From assembly GCA_023434145.1 (NCBI GenBank), contig JAEYTI010000354.1, positions 1 through 8,682 on the forward strand: a DNA stretch of 8,682 bases, given 5' to 3'. Made by a program: the position numbers and the translations under genes. How positions within the stretch are numbered: the stretch's first letter is position 1; each line of letters begins with the position of its first letter. The notes below the pieces were generated by a model. That model ran no database searches. It was not told the DNA's origin and saw nothing but the letters and a program-made list of their open reading frames with translations. This DNA comes from Chloroflexota bacterium. Its GTDB lineage: Bacteria; Chloroflexota; Anaerolineae; Anaerolineales; Anaerolineaceae. This document shows, piece by piece, positions 1 to 5,816 of the stretch.

Positions 1-914
1 GCGTGGAGCTGACCGGTTACAACGGCATCCCGCATCTGCTGGCCCCGGTGATCGTAGAGGCCGACCAGGTGGTGGGCGCGCTCCAGTGGGTGCAGCGCGA
101 GATGGACGCCCGATATCACCGTTTCTCGCAGGTATCGGCGCGCAACATTGTCGATTACAACAAACGCTTTGGCCCGCCCCTGCCTTACATGCTGGTGCTG
201 ATCGACGAATTGGCCGACCTGATGATGCTGGCCCCCGATGAGACTGAGCGCTCGCTCAGTCGCCTGGCCCAGCTCGCCCGCGCCACCGGCATCCACCTGG
301 TGCTCGCCACCCAGCGCCCCTCGGTCGACGTGGTCACCGGCCTGATCAAGGCCAATTTCCCCGCCCGCGTGGCCTTCGCGGTGGCATCTGGCATCGACAG
401 CCGCGTCATCCTCGACCAGCCCGGCGCCGAGCGCCTGCTGGGCCGCGGTGATATGCTCTTCCAGGCCCCCGACGCCGCCGCCCCGGTCCGCTTGCAGGGC
501 GTGTTCGTCGACGACTCGGAGATTCAGCGGCTGGTGGAATACTGGCGACAGCAGGCCTACGAAATGCGCAACGTCAACACGCACACCGTCACCGCCACCC
601 CGGTGAACATGGACCTGCCGCTCAACACCCCGCTCAAGCAGACCCCGCTGTTTGGCGACGATAGCGAAAAGGGCGACCCGATCATGGCCGAGGCGATCAA
701 GATCGTGCGCGAAGAAGGCAAGGCCTCGATCTCCATGCTCCAGCGCCGACTGCGCATCGGCTACACCCGCTCTGCCCGCCTGATCGACCAGCTCGAAGAA
801 AAGGGCATCATCGGCCCCTCTCAGCCCACCTCGCAAACGAGGGAAGTGCTGGATTATGGGGATCAGAAGAATGCCGAGGTGGAGGACAGCTTGTCGGGGG
901 AAGAGGAAGAATAA
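1..914 (+). CDS. ftsK: FtsK/SpoIIIE DNA translocase, C-terminal part (5' end outside window)
   Basis: This is the C-terminal ~303 residues of an FtsK/SpoIIIE/SftA-type DNA pump, the septum-associated ATPase that moves chromosome ends during division. The reading frame is open at the window edge, so the N-terminal membrane part and Walker A lie upstream. Visible residues include Walker B (LVLIDE, about residues 64-69, followed by LADLMM), the family stretch LARATGIHLVLATQRPS (about 91-107), and GRGDML (147-152), all typical of the RecA-like beta domain. Residues 224-285 look like the gamma winged helix (LQRRLRIGYTRSARLIDQLE), which in FtsK reads the polar DNA sequences that guide translocation. 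The protein ends in a short acidic tail (GEEEE). Family assignment is secure. Which subtype (FtsK, SpoIIIE or SftA) cannot be told without the N-terminus. Stop is TAA at 912-914. Confidence 0.96.
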   Translation, partial: VELTGYNGIPHLLAPVIVEADQVVGALQWVQREMDARYHRFSQVSARNIVDYNKRFGPPLPYMLVLIDELADLMMLAPDETERSLSRLAQLARATGIHLVLATQRPSVDVVTGLIKANFPARVAFAVASGIDSRVILDQPGAERLLGRGDMLFQAPDAAAPVRLQGVFVDDSEIQRLVEYWRQQAYEMRNVNTHTVTATPVNMDLPLNTPLKQTPLFGDDSEKGDPIMAEAIKIVREEGKASISMLQRRLRIGYTRSARLIDQLEEKGIIGPSQPTSQTREVLDYGDQKNAEVEDSLSGEEEE

Positions 915-920
915 AGGTCA

Positions 921-939
921 CTGTGTTACAATCACACAG
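921..939. promoter_or_regulatory. Short inverted repeat upstream of the trypco1 gene
   Basis: CTGTGT (921-926) and ACACAG (934-939) are perfect inverted arms around a 7-nt spacer. The spacer contains TACAAT (927-932), a possible -10 box. No -35 box is visible at the right distance. It could be an operator over a weak promoter for the gene at 975, or a minor hairpin after ftsK. A 6-bp repeat can arise by chance. Confidence 0.3.
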
Positions 940-974
940 CGAAGTGCTTGAACCATAACAAGGGAGGTTTCACA

Positions 975-1349
975 ATGGCATACGTCAAGTTTGAACTGGA
1001 AGACGGAACCGCCGTCTATATCGAATCCGGCGAGACGCACAAGGGCTCCAGCGGGCTGATCCCCGGCATGCGCGGGGATGCAGCAGATCAGGCAGCGATC
1101 TCGTTCGAAAAATCCTTCACCGCGGTGCGCAAGATGGCATCGACCATGATCTCCGGCCTGCGCGAGGGCTTTGTCGAGCAGCCCGAAGAAGTGCAGATTA
1201 ACTTTGGCCTCAAGGCCTCGGGCGAGCTGGGCAATCTGGTGGTAGCCCGCGGCGGCATGGAAGCGAACTACAACGTCATGCTGCGCTGGCGCAGCGAAAA
1301 AGCAGAAACGCAGGACGATAAAGAACAGGAAAAAGCCGGAAAGAAATAG
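975..1349 (+). CDS. Trypsin-co-occurring domain 1 (trypco1; CU044_2847 family) protein
   Basis: A 124-residue protein that is essentially one trypco1 domain. It opens with a beta strand (MAYVKFELEDGTAVYIE, 1-17), has a central helical stretch (AISFEKSFTAVRKMASTM) and then the family-like strands VQINFGLKASGELG and YNVMLRW. A charged tail (KAETQDDKEQEKAGKK) follows. In the literature this domain recurs beside or fused to trypsin-like peptidases in NTP-dependent conflict systems, and its biochemical role is not established. Here it stands alone between ftsK and a methyltransferase, with no peptidase or STAND ATPase in the window, so a defence role is only a possibility. The start at 975 is chosen because AGGGAGG (961-967) lies 7 nt upstream. 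The in-frame ATG at 948 has no such site. Confidence 0.82.
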   Translation: MAYVKFELEDGTAVYIESGETHKGSSGLIPGMRGDAADQAAISFEKSFTAVRKMASTMISGLREGFVEQPEEVQINFGLKASGELGNLVVARGGMEANYNVMLRWRSEKAETQDDKEQEKAGKK

Positions 1350-1361
1350 CTGGCAATGGGA

Positions 1362-1400
1362 AAGGGGGCTGTCCAAGGCAAGCAGTTGGGCAGCCCCCTT
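1362..1400 (+). terminator. Strong intercistronic hairpin, probable terminator
   Basis: Arms 1362-1376 and 1386-1400 form a 15-bp stem (AAGGGGGCTGTCCAA against TTGGGCAGCCCCCTT) with one U.G wobble (1372/1390) and a 9-nt loop. The tail is TTCTGATTCTC, pyrimidine-rich but not a clean U run. It starts 12 nt after the trypco1 stop and ends 33 nt before the methyltransferase start, so it may terminate, attenuate or stabilise. Confidence 0.7.
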
Positions 1401-1433
1401 CTGATTCTCACAGGAAGCACAAGGACTATACAG

Positions 1434-2225
1434 ATGGAAATTCAACCGCATCTCTATACCGATTTGGCCGACTGGTGGCCAGTTCTCTCACAGCCCGCCG
1501 AGTACGAGGAAGAAGCAGGGATTTTTGCCCGCACGATCCAAAAGGCGCTCCCCAATGCGCGTACGGTGCTGGAGCTGGGCGCAGGGGGCGGCAACAACGC
1601 TTCCTTCCTCAAGCGACATTTCGAAATGACCCTGGTCGACCAGTCGGCGGAGATGCTGGCTGTCTCGAAACGGTTGAACCCCGAACTGCCGCATCTGAGG
1701 GGCGATATGCGCAACGTGCGCCTGGAAGAAGAGGGCCACCCCCTGCTGTTTGACGTAGTGTTCATCCACGATGCGATCATGTACATGACCACCGAAGACG
1801 ACCTGCGCCAGGCCATTCAAACGGCGGCGTTCCACGCGCGCCCTGGCGGCATGACCCTGCTAGTGCCCGACTGGGTGCGCGAAACCTGGCGACCCACCAC
1901 CGACCACGGCGGACACGACGGCGCGGATGTGATCGCCAGCTACCCTAACCCCGACCCGCGCCTGGCGAACAGGTCGATGCGCTACCTCGAATGGACCTAC
2001 GACCCTGACCCCACCGATACGCGCTACACGGTAGAGTACGCCTTTTTGCTACGCGAAGCGCCAGACCATGTGCGATGCATCTACGACCGGCACGAGGATG
2101 GGCTCTTTCCACGCGCCACCTGGCTGCGCCTGCTGGAAGAAGCAGGTTTCTCCGCCAGCACCCTGCCGTTCGAGCATTCTGAAGTAGAGCCGGGGATGAC
2201 GGAGATGATTATTGGGGTAAAGTAG
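1434..2225 (+). CDS. Class I SAM-dependent methyltransferase
   Basis: A 263-residue soluble methyltransferase with the Rossmann-like SAM fold. Motif I is VLELGAGGGNN (45-55), binding the methionine part of S-adenosylmethionine. The acidic residue ending beta 2, which contacts the ribose, is D69 in LVDQS. RGDM (89-92) and FDVVFIHDAIMYM (about 104-116) match the following strand motifs, and RPGGMTLLVPDW is the beta 5 region. The C-terminal half carries an extra beta-rich segment (RSMRYLEWTYDPDP onward) that probably shapes the substrate pocket. It resembles the Methyltransf_25-type small-molecule enzymes, and the substrate cannot be predicted. The start is ATG 1434 with AAGGA at 1421-1425, 8 nt upstream. 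A longer frame from 1356 would translate the hairpin at 1362-1400 and is less likely. Confidence 0.88.
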   Translation: MEIQPHLYTDLADWWPVLSQPAEYEEEAGIFARTIQKALPNARTVLELGAGGGNNASFLKRHFEMTLVDQSAEMLAVSKRLNPELPHLRGDMRNVRLEEEGHPLLFDVVFIHDAIMYMTTEDDLRQAIQTAAFHARPGGMTLLVPDWVRETWRPTTDHGGHDGADVIASYPNPDPRLANRSMRYLEWTYDPDPTDTRYTVEYAFLLREAPDHVRCIYDRHEDGLFPRATWLRLLEEAGFSASTLPFEHSEVEPGMTEMIIGVK

Positions 2226-2274
2226 GGGGGTCAGCGGCGGGAAACCCCGACCAAAAGATAAGCGTATATCTGAA

Positions 2275-2303
2275 TTGACAGCCTCTTTTGCGGTCGTTAT
2301 AGT
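2275..2303 (+). promoter_or_regulatory. Near-consensus sigma70-type promoter of the envelope operon
   Basis: TTGACA (2275-2280), a 17-nt spacer and TATAGT (2298-2303) give 11 of 12 consensus bases at ideal spacing. Transcription would start near 2310, leaving a leader of about 75 nt. This is the best promoter in the window and argues that the two genes after it are well expressed, apart from any regulation. Confidence 0.75.
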
Positions 2304-2313
2304 GTGCATAACG
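2295..2313. promoter_or_regulatory. Inverted repeat over the -10 box, possible operator
   Basis: CGTTAT (2295-2300) and ATAACG (2308-2313) are perfect inverted arms around 7 nt, straddling the -10 hexamer and expected start site. A repressor bound here would block the promoter. It is only 6 bp per arm, so chance is not excluded. Confidence 0.35.
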
Positions 2314-2384
2314 TCGATAGTGAAGGGTTCCTCTTTACTGGTAATTTTGAAACGTCGACGGAGCACGATCGCGAAGGAGGATGA

Positions 2385-3221
2385 ATGCCAAAAAATCTAA
2401 AGTCGCCCGGCTGTATGATCGGGCTCCTGATTGCCGGGGCGCTGGTGCTGCTGCTGTTTGGGGGCAGCCTGGGCAATCTATTTGGAGGGGGCGGGAATAA
2501 TGATGTACCCGTTACCGGCGGCGGGTTACCATCCGGCAGCCGGGGCGACCTCGGGCGCATGTTCGTCGCCGATCAGGTGACCAACGACGGCTGCCCGGCG
2601 ACCCAGTCAAGCCGCTTTTCCGCCAATGACCCGGTCTTTGTTGGGCTGGAGCGCAGCGATCTGCCGCGCGGCACCAGCGTTTTTGCGCGCCTGTATCAAG
2701 ACGGGCAGGCGATCGAAGATACCAATGAAATCGTGGCGGACCGGGCGATGAATAACACCTGTGTGTGGTTCGCCTTTGAGCCGCGCGGCGGCGGTTTTGA
2801 CCCGGGCGAATATACTGCCGAGATCATCGTCAACGGCAACCCAGTAGACCGTGTGGGCTTTGATATTGGTGGAACGGGCTACGCCAGCGCCAACGTGGAG
2901 CTGGGGCAGATGTATACCGCCACCGGCGTAACACAGTCTGGCTGCCCGGTCGATGATGTGGACCGCTTCTACGGGGACGAGGCTGTGTACGTGGCGCTGG
3001 ATAACAGCTATATCCCTGCCGGAACCGAGGTGTTTGCCCGCCTGCTCTACGAGGGGCAGCCTGTGGAAGATACCGATGCGATTGTTGCCGACCGCGACCT
3101 TCGCTCCTGCGTGTGGTTCGCGTTTGAACCCCGGGGCCGCGGTTTTGACCCCGGTAATTACGAGGCCCAGATCTACGTCAACGGCCAGCGGGCCGACAGC
3201 CTCGACTTTACCGTCCGGTAA
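2385..3221 (+). CDS. Membrane-anchored protein with two tandem Ig-like repeats
   Basis: A 278-residue protein with a short basic N-terminus (MPKNLK), one hydrophobic helix (about 11-33) and a Gly-rich linker (34-55). Two copies of a roughly 105-residue domain follow (about 57-161 and 173-278). Each copy has a GCP cysteine (C70, C187) and a CVWFAFEPR cysteine (C126, C242), so one disulfide per domain is likely if exported. Shared motifs are VFARL, EDT.(E/A)IVADR, GFDPG.Y and the closing VNG. The pattern suggests a beta-sandwich, Ig-like fold outside the membrane. C10 precedes the helix, so it is not a lipobox. The gene lies behind a strong promoter, with AAGGAGG (2374-2380) 4 nt before the ATG, and is 30 nt ahead of a second membrane-anchored gene, probably in one operon. 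I do not recognise a named family. Function unknown. Confidence 0.82.
   Translation: MPKNLKSPGCMIGLLIAGALVLLLFGGSLGNLFGGGGNNDVPVTGGGLPSGSRGDLGRMFVADQVTNDGCPATQSSRFSANDPVFVGLERSDLPRGTSVFARLYQDGQAIEDTNEIVADRAMNNTCVWFAFEPRGGGFDPGEYTAEIIVNGNPVDRVGFDIGGTGYASANVELGQMYTATGVTQSGCPVDDVDRFYGDEAVYVALDNSYIPAGTEVFARLLYEGQPVEDTDAIVADRDLRSCVWFAFEPRGRGFDPGNYEAQIYVNGQRADSLDFTVR
2553..3218 (+). repeat. Tandem duplication of a ~105-codon domain
   Basis: Codons 57-161 (2553-2867) and 173-278 (2901-3218) encode two copies of the same domain. The DNA is still nearly identical around the CVWFAFEPR codons (about 2760-2783 and 3108-3131), but diverged elsewhere. This implies an old internal duplication with strong constraint on that segment. 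Confidence 0.75.
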
Positions 3222-3251
3222 CGTGACGTTTTTAGAGAAAGGATTCGATCG

Positions 3252-3731
3252 ATGGAAAATCTTGTGCAAGGTTTTGGCGTATTTGCCTGTGTAGGCGCCC
3301 TGCTGCTGGTTGGGCTGGTATTCTTCGTGTTCCGCGCACTATCGCGCGGCGCGCGCAACATAACCAACACCCCCGCTGCGGGACCGACCGATTGGGAAGA
3401 CCGCGGCACCGAACGCCCGCGTTATGATGACCGTGACGTAGTCAGCACCGGCGGCTTTGGCGGCATTCCGGCCACCGGCACGCTGGGCGATATGGAGCGC
3501 AACAGCGCTACCCGCGACCTCGACCGCGACGGCGTGATCGACAGCGCCCTCGACCGCGATCGCGATCTGCGCGTCACCGGTGACCCGGATACGCTGGATA
3601 ACATCCCGCTGGACCACGACATTAATCCCAACATCGGCTCAGACAGGGACATACGCGACCGCGATCGTGATAACCGCCCCCGCCGTGACGACGATGACGA
3701 TATCCGCTCTAGCGGCGGATTTGGCAGCTAG
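3252..3731 (+). CDS. Membrane-anchored protein with Asp/Arg-rich low-complexity tail
   Basis: A 159-residue protein: one transmembrane helix (about 7-29, FGVFACVGALLLVGLVFFVF), a juxtamembrane basic patch (RALSRGAR), then a disordered polyampholyte tail of repeated DRD and related motifs. It contains DLDRDGVID (89-97), which matches the DxDxDGxxD calcium loop of thrombospondin type-3 or dockerin-like repeats. The motif GGFGG (67-71) returns as GGFGS at the C-terminus (155-159). The basic patch after the helix suggests the tail is cytoplasmic by the positive-inside rule, but orientation is not certain. The ribosome site AAAGGA (3238-3243) is 8 nt from the ATG. It sits 30 nt after the Ig-like gene and is probably co-transcribed. 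No known family recognised. Low-complexity composition means database matches would be unreliable. Confidence 0.75.
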   Translation: MENLVQGFGVFACVGALLLVGLVFFVFRALSRGARNITNTPAAGPTDWEDRGTERPRYDDRDVVSTGGFGGIPATGTLGDMERNSATRDLDRDGVIDSALDRDRDLRVTGDPDTLDNIPLDHDINPNIGSDRDIRDRDRDNRPRRDDDDDIRSSGGFGS

Positions 3732-3752
3732 CCCGCTGCTCCGATGAGTTGC

Positions 3753-3788
3753 AATGGGCCGTCCAAACTTCGATTTGGGCGGCCCATT
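3753..3788 (+). terminator. Strong hairpin ending the envelope operon, probable terminator
   Basis: Arms 3753-3767 and 3774-3788 form a 15-bp stem (AATGGGCCGTCCAAA against TTTGGGCGGCCCATT) with one U.G wobble (3762/3779) and a 6-nt loop CTTCGA. The tail CGTTCTACAC is a poor U tract. It has the same design as the hairpin at 1362-1400. It ends only 14 nt before the likely start of the channel gene. Confidence 0.72.
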
Positions 3789-3802
3789 CGTTCTACACAT
3801 TC

Positions 3803-4819
3803 ATGACGCAAAAGCCGATCCAACCCACCCCGACAGATGGCATGGAACCGTTGATCGAGCGCGAGCGCAACCGCACACTGGCCGAGCTTGAAGCATGGCT
3901 CGAAACGCCGGTGATGCTGCTGGGCTTCTTGTGGCTTGTTCTGCTGGTCATCGACTTGTCCTGGGGGCTAAACACCTTCCTCAATGCGGTGATGTACTTC
4001 ATCTGGGGCGTGTTCGTGCTGGATTTTTTGCTGCGCTTCACGCTCGCGCCGCGCAAGGGGGTATTTCTGCGCGGAAACTGGCTCACGGCGCTCTCGCTGT
4101 TCATCCCGGCGCTGCGCATCGGGCGGCTGGCGCGGATCTTACAAGCTGCACGGCTGGGCCGCGCCCTGCGGGCGGCGCAGTCGGTGCGCGGGCTGCGTCT
4201 GGTCAGCCTGATCAGCTCGGTGAACCGCGGCATGCGCGCGCTGCGGCGCACCTTCGAGCGACGCGGAGTTGGCTACGTACTGCTGCTGACGCTGGTGGTG
4301 CTCCTGGTTGGCGCGGCGGGCATGTATGCCTTCGAGCAGCCGTCGGCAACAGAAGGGGATGGTCTGAAATCTTACGGCGAGGCGCTGTGGTGGACGGCGA
4401 TGATCATGACCACCCTGGGTAGCAACTACTGGCCCATTACCGCCGAGGGGCGGCTGCTGGCCCTGCTGTTGGCGCTGTATGCCTTTGGCGTGTTCGGCTA
4501 CGTAACCGCAACCCTGGCAACCTTCTTCATCGGTAGTGATGCAGCAAAAGCCGCGTCCGGGCAAGCACCAGTCACCGCTTTTCCAGAGGACACTTTGCCG
4601 ATAGGCGCGCCTGCCGAGGCTATACCGGTCACCGCGGATCTTTTCGCAGAGCCGAACATCGATGCCGCTGCGCTCCAAAAAGAGGCAGACCGGCTCACCG
4701 AGGAAGCCGAAAAGCTCCGCGCGGAAGCAGCGCTGTTACGAAAAGAACTTAGCGAGCTGCGCGACGAGCTGCGAGCGAGTGGCAGTGCAGCCCAGAGCCG
4801 CCCGAAGCCCGAAGAATAA
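3803..4819 (+). CDS. Voltage-gated-type ion channel with non-canonical pore and C-terminal coiled coil
   Basis: A 338-residue, six-helix ion-transport-family membrane protein. Segments: S1 about 36-54, S2 58-81, S3 92-104, an Arg-rich S4 from about 105 (RIGRLARILQAARLGRALR) continuing into an S4-S5 linker with many more Arg, S5 156-177, pore helix 190-204, S6 217-243. At the selectivity filter the sequence is TLGSNY (204-209; 4412-4429), followed by WP, where potassium channels have TVGYGD. Ion selectivity is therefore uncertain. Residues about 289-325 are a Leu/Ala/Glu-rich coiled coil (LQKEADRLTEEAEKLRAEA), suited to tetramer assembly in the cytoplasm. ATG 3803 is preferred because upstream codons fall inside the hairpin at 3753-3788. 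No clear ribosome site precedes it, and ATG 3842 is an alternative. Confidence 0.88.
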   Translation: MTQKPIQPTPTDGMEPLIERERNRTLAELEAWLETPVMLLGFLWLVLLVIDLSWGLNTFLNAVMYFIWGVFVLDFLLRFTLAPRKGVFLRGNWLTALSLFIPALRIGRLARILQAARLGRALRAAQSVRGLRLVSLISSVNRGMRALRRTFERRGVGYVLLLTLVVLLVGAAGMYAFEQPSATEGDGLKSYGEALWWTAMIMTTLGSNYWPITAEGRLLALLLALYAFGVFGYVTATLATFFIGSDAAKAASGQAPVTAFPEDTLPIGAPAEAIPVTADLFAEPNIDAAALQKEADRLTEEAEKLRAEAALLRKELSELRDELRASGSAAQSRPKPEE

Positions 4820-4842
4820 AACGGCGGCAATCCGCCGCCGTT
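4820..4842. terminator. Bidirectional terminator between convergent genes
   Basis: AACGGCGGC (4820-4828) and GCCGCCGTT (4834-4842) form a perfect 9-bp stem with a 5-nt loop, directly after the channel stop (TAA 4817-4819). On the minus strand the stem is followed by TTTTATTC, a fair U tract for the gene ending at 4855. On the plus strand the tail is TTCCATTATT. Confidence 0.8.
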
Positions 4843-4854
4843 CCATTATTCCCG

Positions 4855-5496
4855 CTACGAGCGTCCGGCGGTCAGCCGGTCTTGCAGCGCCTTTAGCCCT
4901 TCCATATCACCGTTGGCAGCCAGGCGTGCCTGCTCAGGCCAGGAATGCGGGTCAGCGAGGCGCATGCCAGAAGCCCGCAAGATCTCGGTGATACGTTCTG
5001 GGGCCATTGAGGCAAGCTGTGCAAAACGGGTAACACCCTCCTGTTTCAACACGGCAGCGATCTTTGGCCCGATCCCTTCGATGATCTCCAGATCATCTTC
5101 CGTGCCGTCGTCGAGCGGCAGATCTGCCGAACGGTCCGCAACTTCCGTGCGCAGAACATCCGCATTCGCCACCTCTGTGGTCATCACGTCGGCTTCCAAA
5201 ACGTCAGAGTCGGTGATCTCTTCCGAAGGATAGGTGTAGGATGAGACCGGCGTACTGGATTCGACCGGTTGGTTAACCGCCACCGCGGGCATGTTCACCG
5301 AGCCGATCGCGGGTGCAGGTTCCACAGGCGATTCAACGTCATCGGTAGGCGAAAGATTGTTCGGGCGCGCCGCAGCGTCGCGAGGCACGGTGGCATCCGC
5401 ATCACGCCGCCTGCCCCACACCCCAAACAGCAGCCAGAGCAAAATAACGACCAAAACGACCGTCAGTATCACCAGAACAGGAACAGGTAGCTCCAT
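4855..5496 (-). CDS. Membrane-anchored helix-hairpin-helix protein (COG3743-like)
   Basis: A 213-residue protein with an N-terminal transmembrane helix (about 5-27, ending WGRRR), a long acidic Pro/Ser/Asp-rich linker (32-133) and a C-terminal helix-hairpin-helix domain (134-213). The domain shows the GIGPKIAAVLKQEGV motif and the tail pattern SWPEQARLAANGDMEGL. This tail is typical of the small domain annotated as flap-endonuclease-1-like 5' DNA nuclease, also fused to other proteins in some bacteria. No nuclease active-site domain is present, so DNA cleavage should not be assumed. Nucleic-acid or protein binding near the membrane is the cautious reading. The linker contains a diverged internal repeat (DVLEADV, DVLRTEV). 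Start at 5496 is set by AAGGAGGG (5501-5508 on the minus strand), 4 nt upstream. The longer frame to 5550 lacks a site. Confidence 0.85.
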   Translation of the reverse strand: MELPVPVLVILTVVLVVILLWLLFGVWGRRRDADATVPRDAAARPNNLSPTDDVESPVEPAPAIGSVNMPAVAVNQPVESSTPVSSYTYPSEEITDSDVLEADVMTTEVANADVLRTEVADRSADLPLDDGTEDDLEIIEGIGPKIAAVLKQEGVTRFAQLASMAPERITEILRASGMRLADPHSWPEQARLAANGDMEGLKALQDRLTAGRS

Positions 5497-5548
5497 GTGG
5501 CCCTCCTTGGCTGAAACATAGACGAAAATGGTACAAAACCCTAATTTC

Positions 5549-5576
5549 ATTATATACAGGAAGGAAAACAGCGCAA
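5549..5576 (-). promoter_or_regulatory. Probable promoter of the helix-hairpin-helix gene
   Basis: On the minus strand a perfect TATAAT lies at 5549-5554. TTGCGC (5571-5576), 16 nt upstream of it, matches only the TTG of a -35 box. The start site would be near 5542, giving a leader of about 45 nt. Confidence 0.5.
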
Positions 5577-5590
5577 GTGAGCTTTGCCCC

Positions 5591-5647
5591 AGTATATTGC
5601 ATATAGTGGTGTGTGGCCGGGCCGCACACCACTATATGCAATATATT
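5591..5647. repeat. Long near-perfect inverted repeat H1
   Basis: Positions pair symmetrically around 5619, giving a 26-bp core (5593-5618 with 5620-5645) that extends to 5591/5647 with one more wobble. The two imperfect pairs, 5614/5624 and 5592/5646, are G.U on the plus strand and A.C on the minus strand. The core runs TATATTGCATATAGTGG inwards to a GGCC-rich tip. No U tract follows on either strand. It lies upstream of the minus-strand promoter at 5549-5576. The stretch 5648-5754 between H1 and H2 holds nothing else convincing. Confidence 0.85.
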
Positions 5648-5754
5648 CTGCTCGGGGGTAATTCGTCAGCCATACCGGGCAGATGTGTATGAATCGCTCC
5701 CTGCCGGAGCCAAATAAAGGCTCTTATTGGATTTCAACCATATTGTTTGATTGC

Positions 5755-5807
5755 TTTTTGAGATTGTTGTATGTGCGACTACGTCGCACATACAACAATC
5801 TCAAAAA
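5755..5807. repeat. Long perfect inverted repeat H2
   Basis: A perfect 25-bp stem (5755-5779 with 5783-5807) closes on a 3-nt loop TAC. The base of the stem is T5/A5, so each strand reads T tract, stem, A tract, the reverse of an intrinsic terminator. It begins 10 nt past the stop of the minus-strand gene at 5817, where a terminator would be expected. Confidence 0.85.
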
Positions 5808-5816
5808 AATCGGTGC

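Noticed and set aside
1356..1433. Longer start of the methyltransferase
   Set aside because: The added residues are encoded by the hairpin at 1362-1400. ATG 1434 has a well-placed AAGGA.
918..1451. 177-codon minus-strand frame opposite the trypco1 gene
   Set aside because: No family features. It spans intergenic hairpin sequence and runs antisense to a recognised domain with its own ribosome site.
2607..3269. 220-codon minus-strand frame opposite the Ig-like gene
   Set aside because: Its internal repeat merely mirrors the tandem repeat on the plus strand. No promoter or recognised domain.
5707..5723. Small hairpin GAGCC-N7-GGCTC followed by TTATTGG
   Set aside because: Only 5 bp with a weak tail and no gene ending upstream on the plus strand. 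Chance is sufficient.
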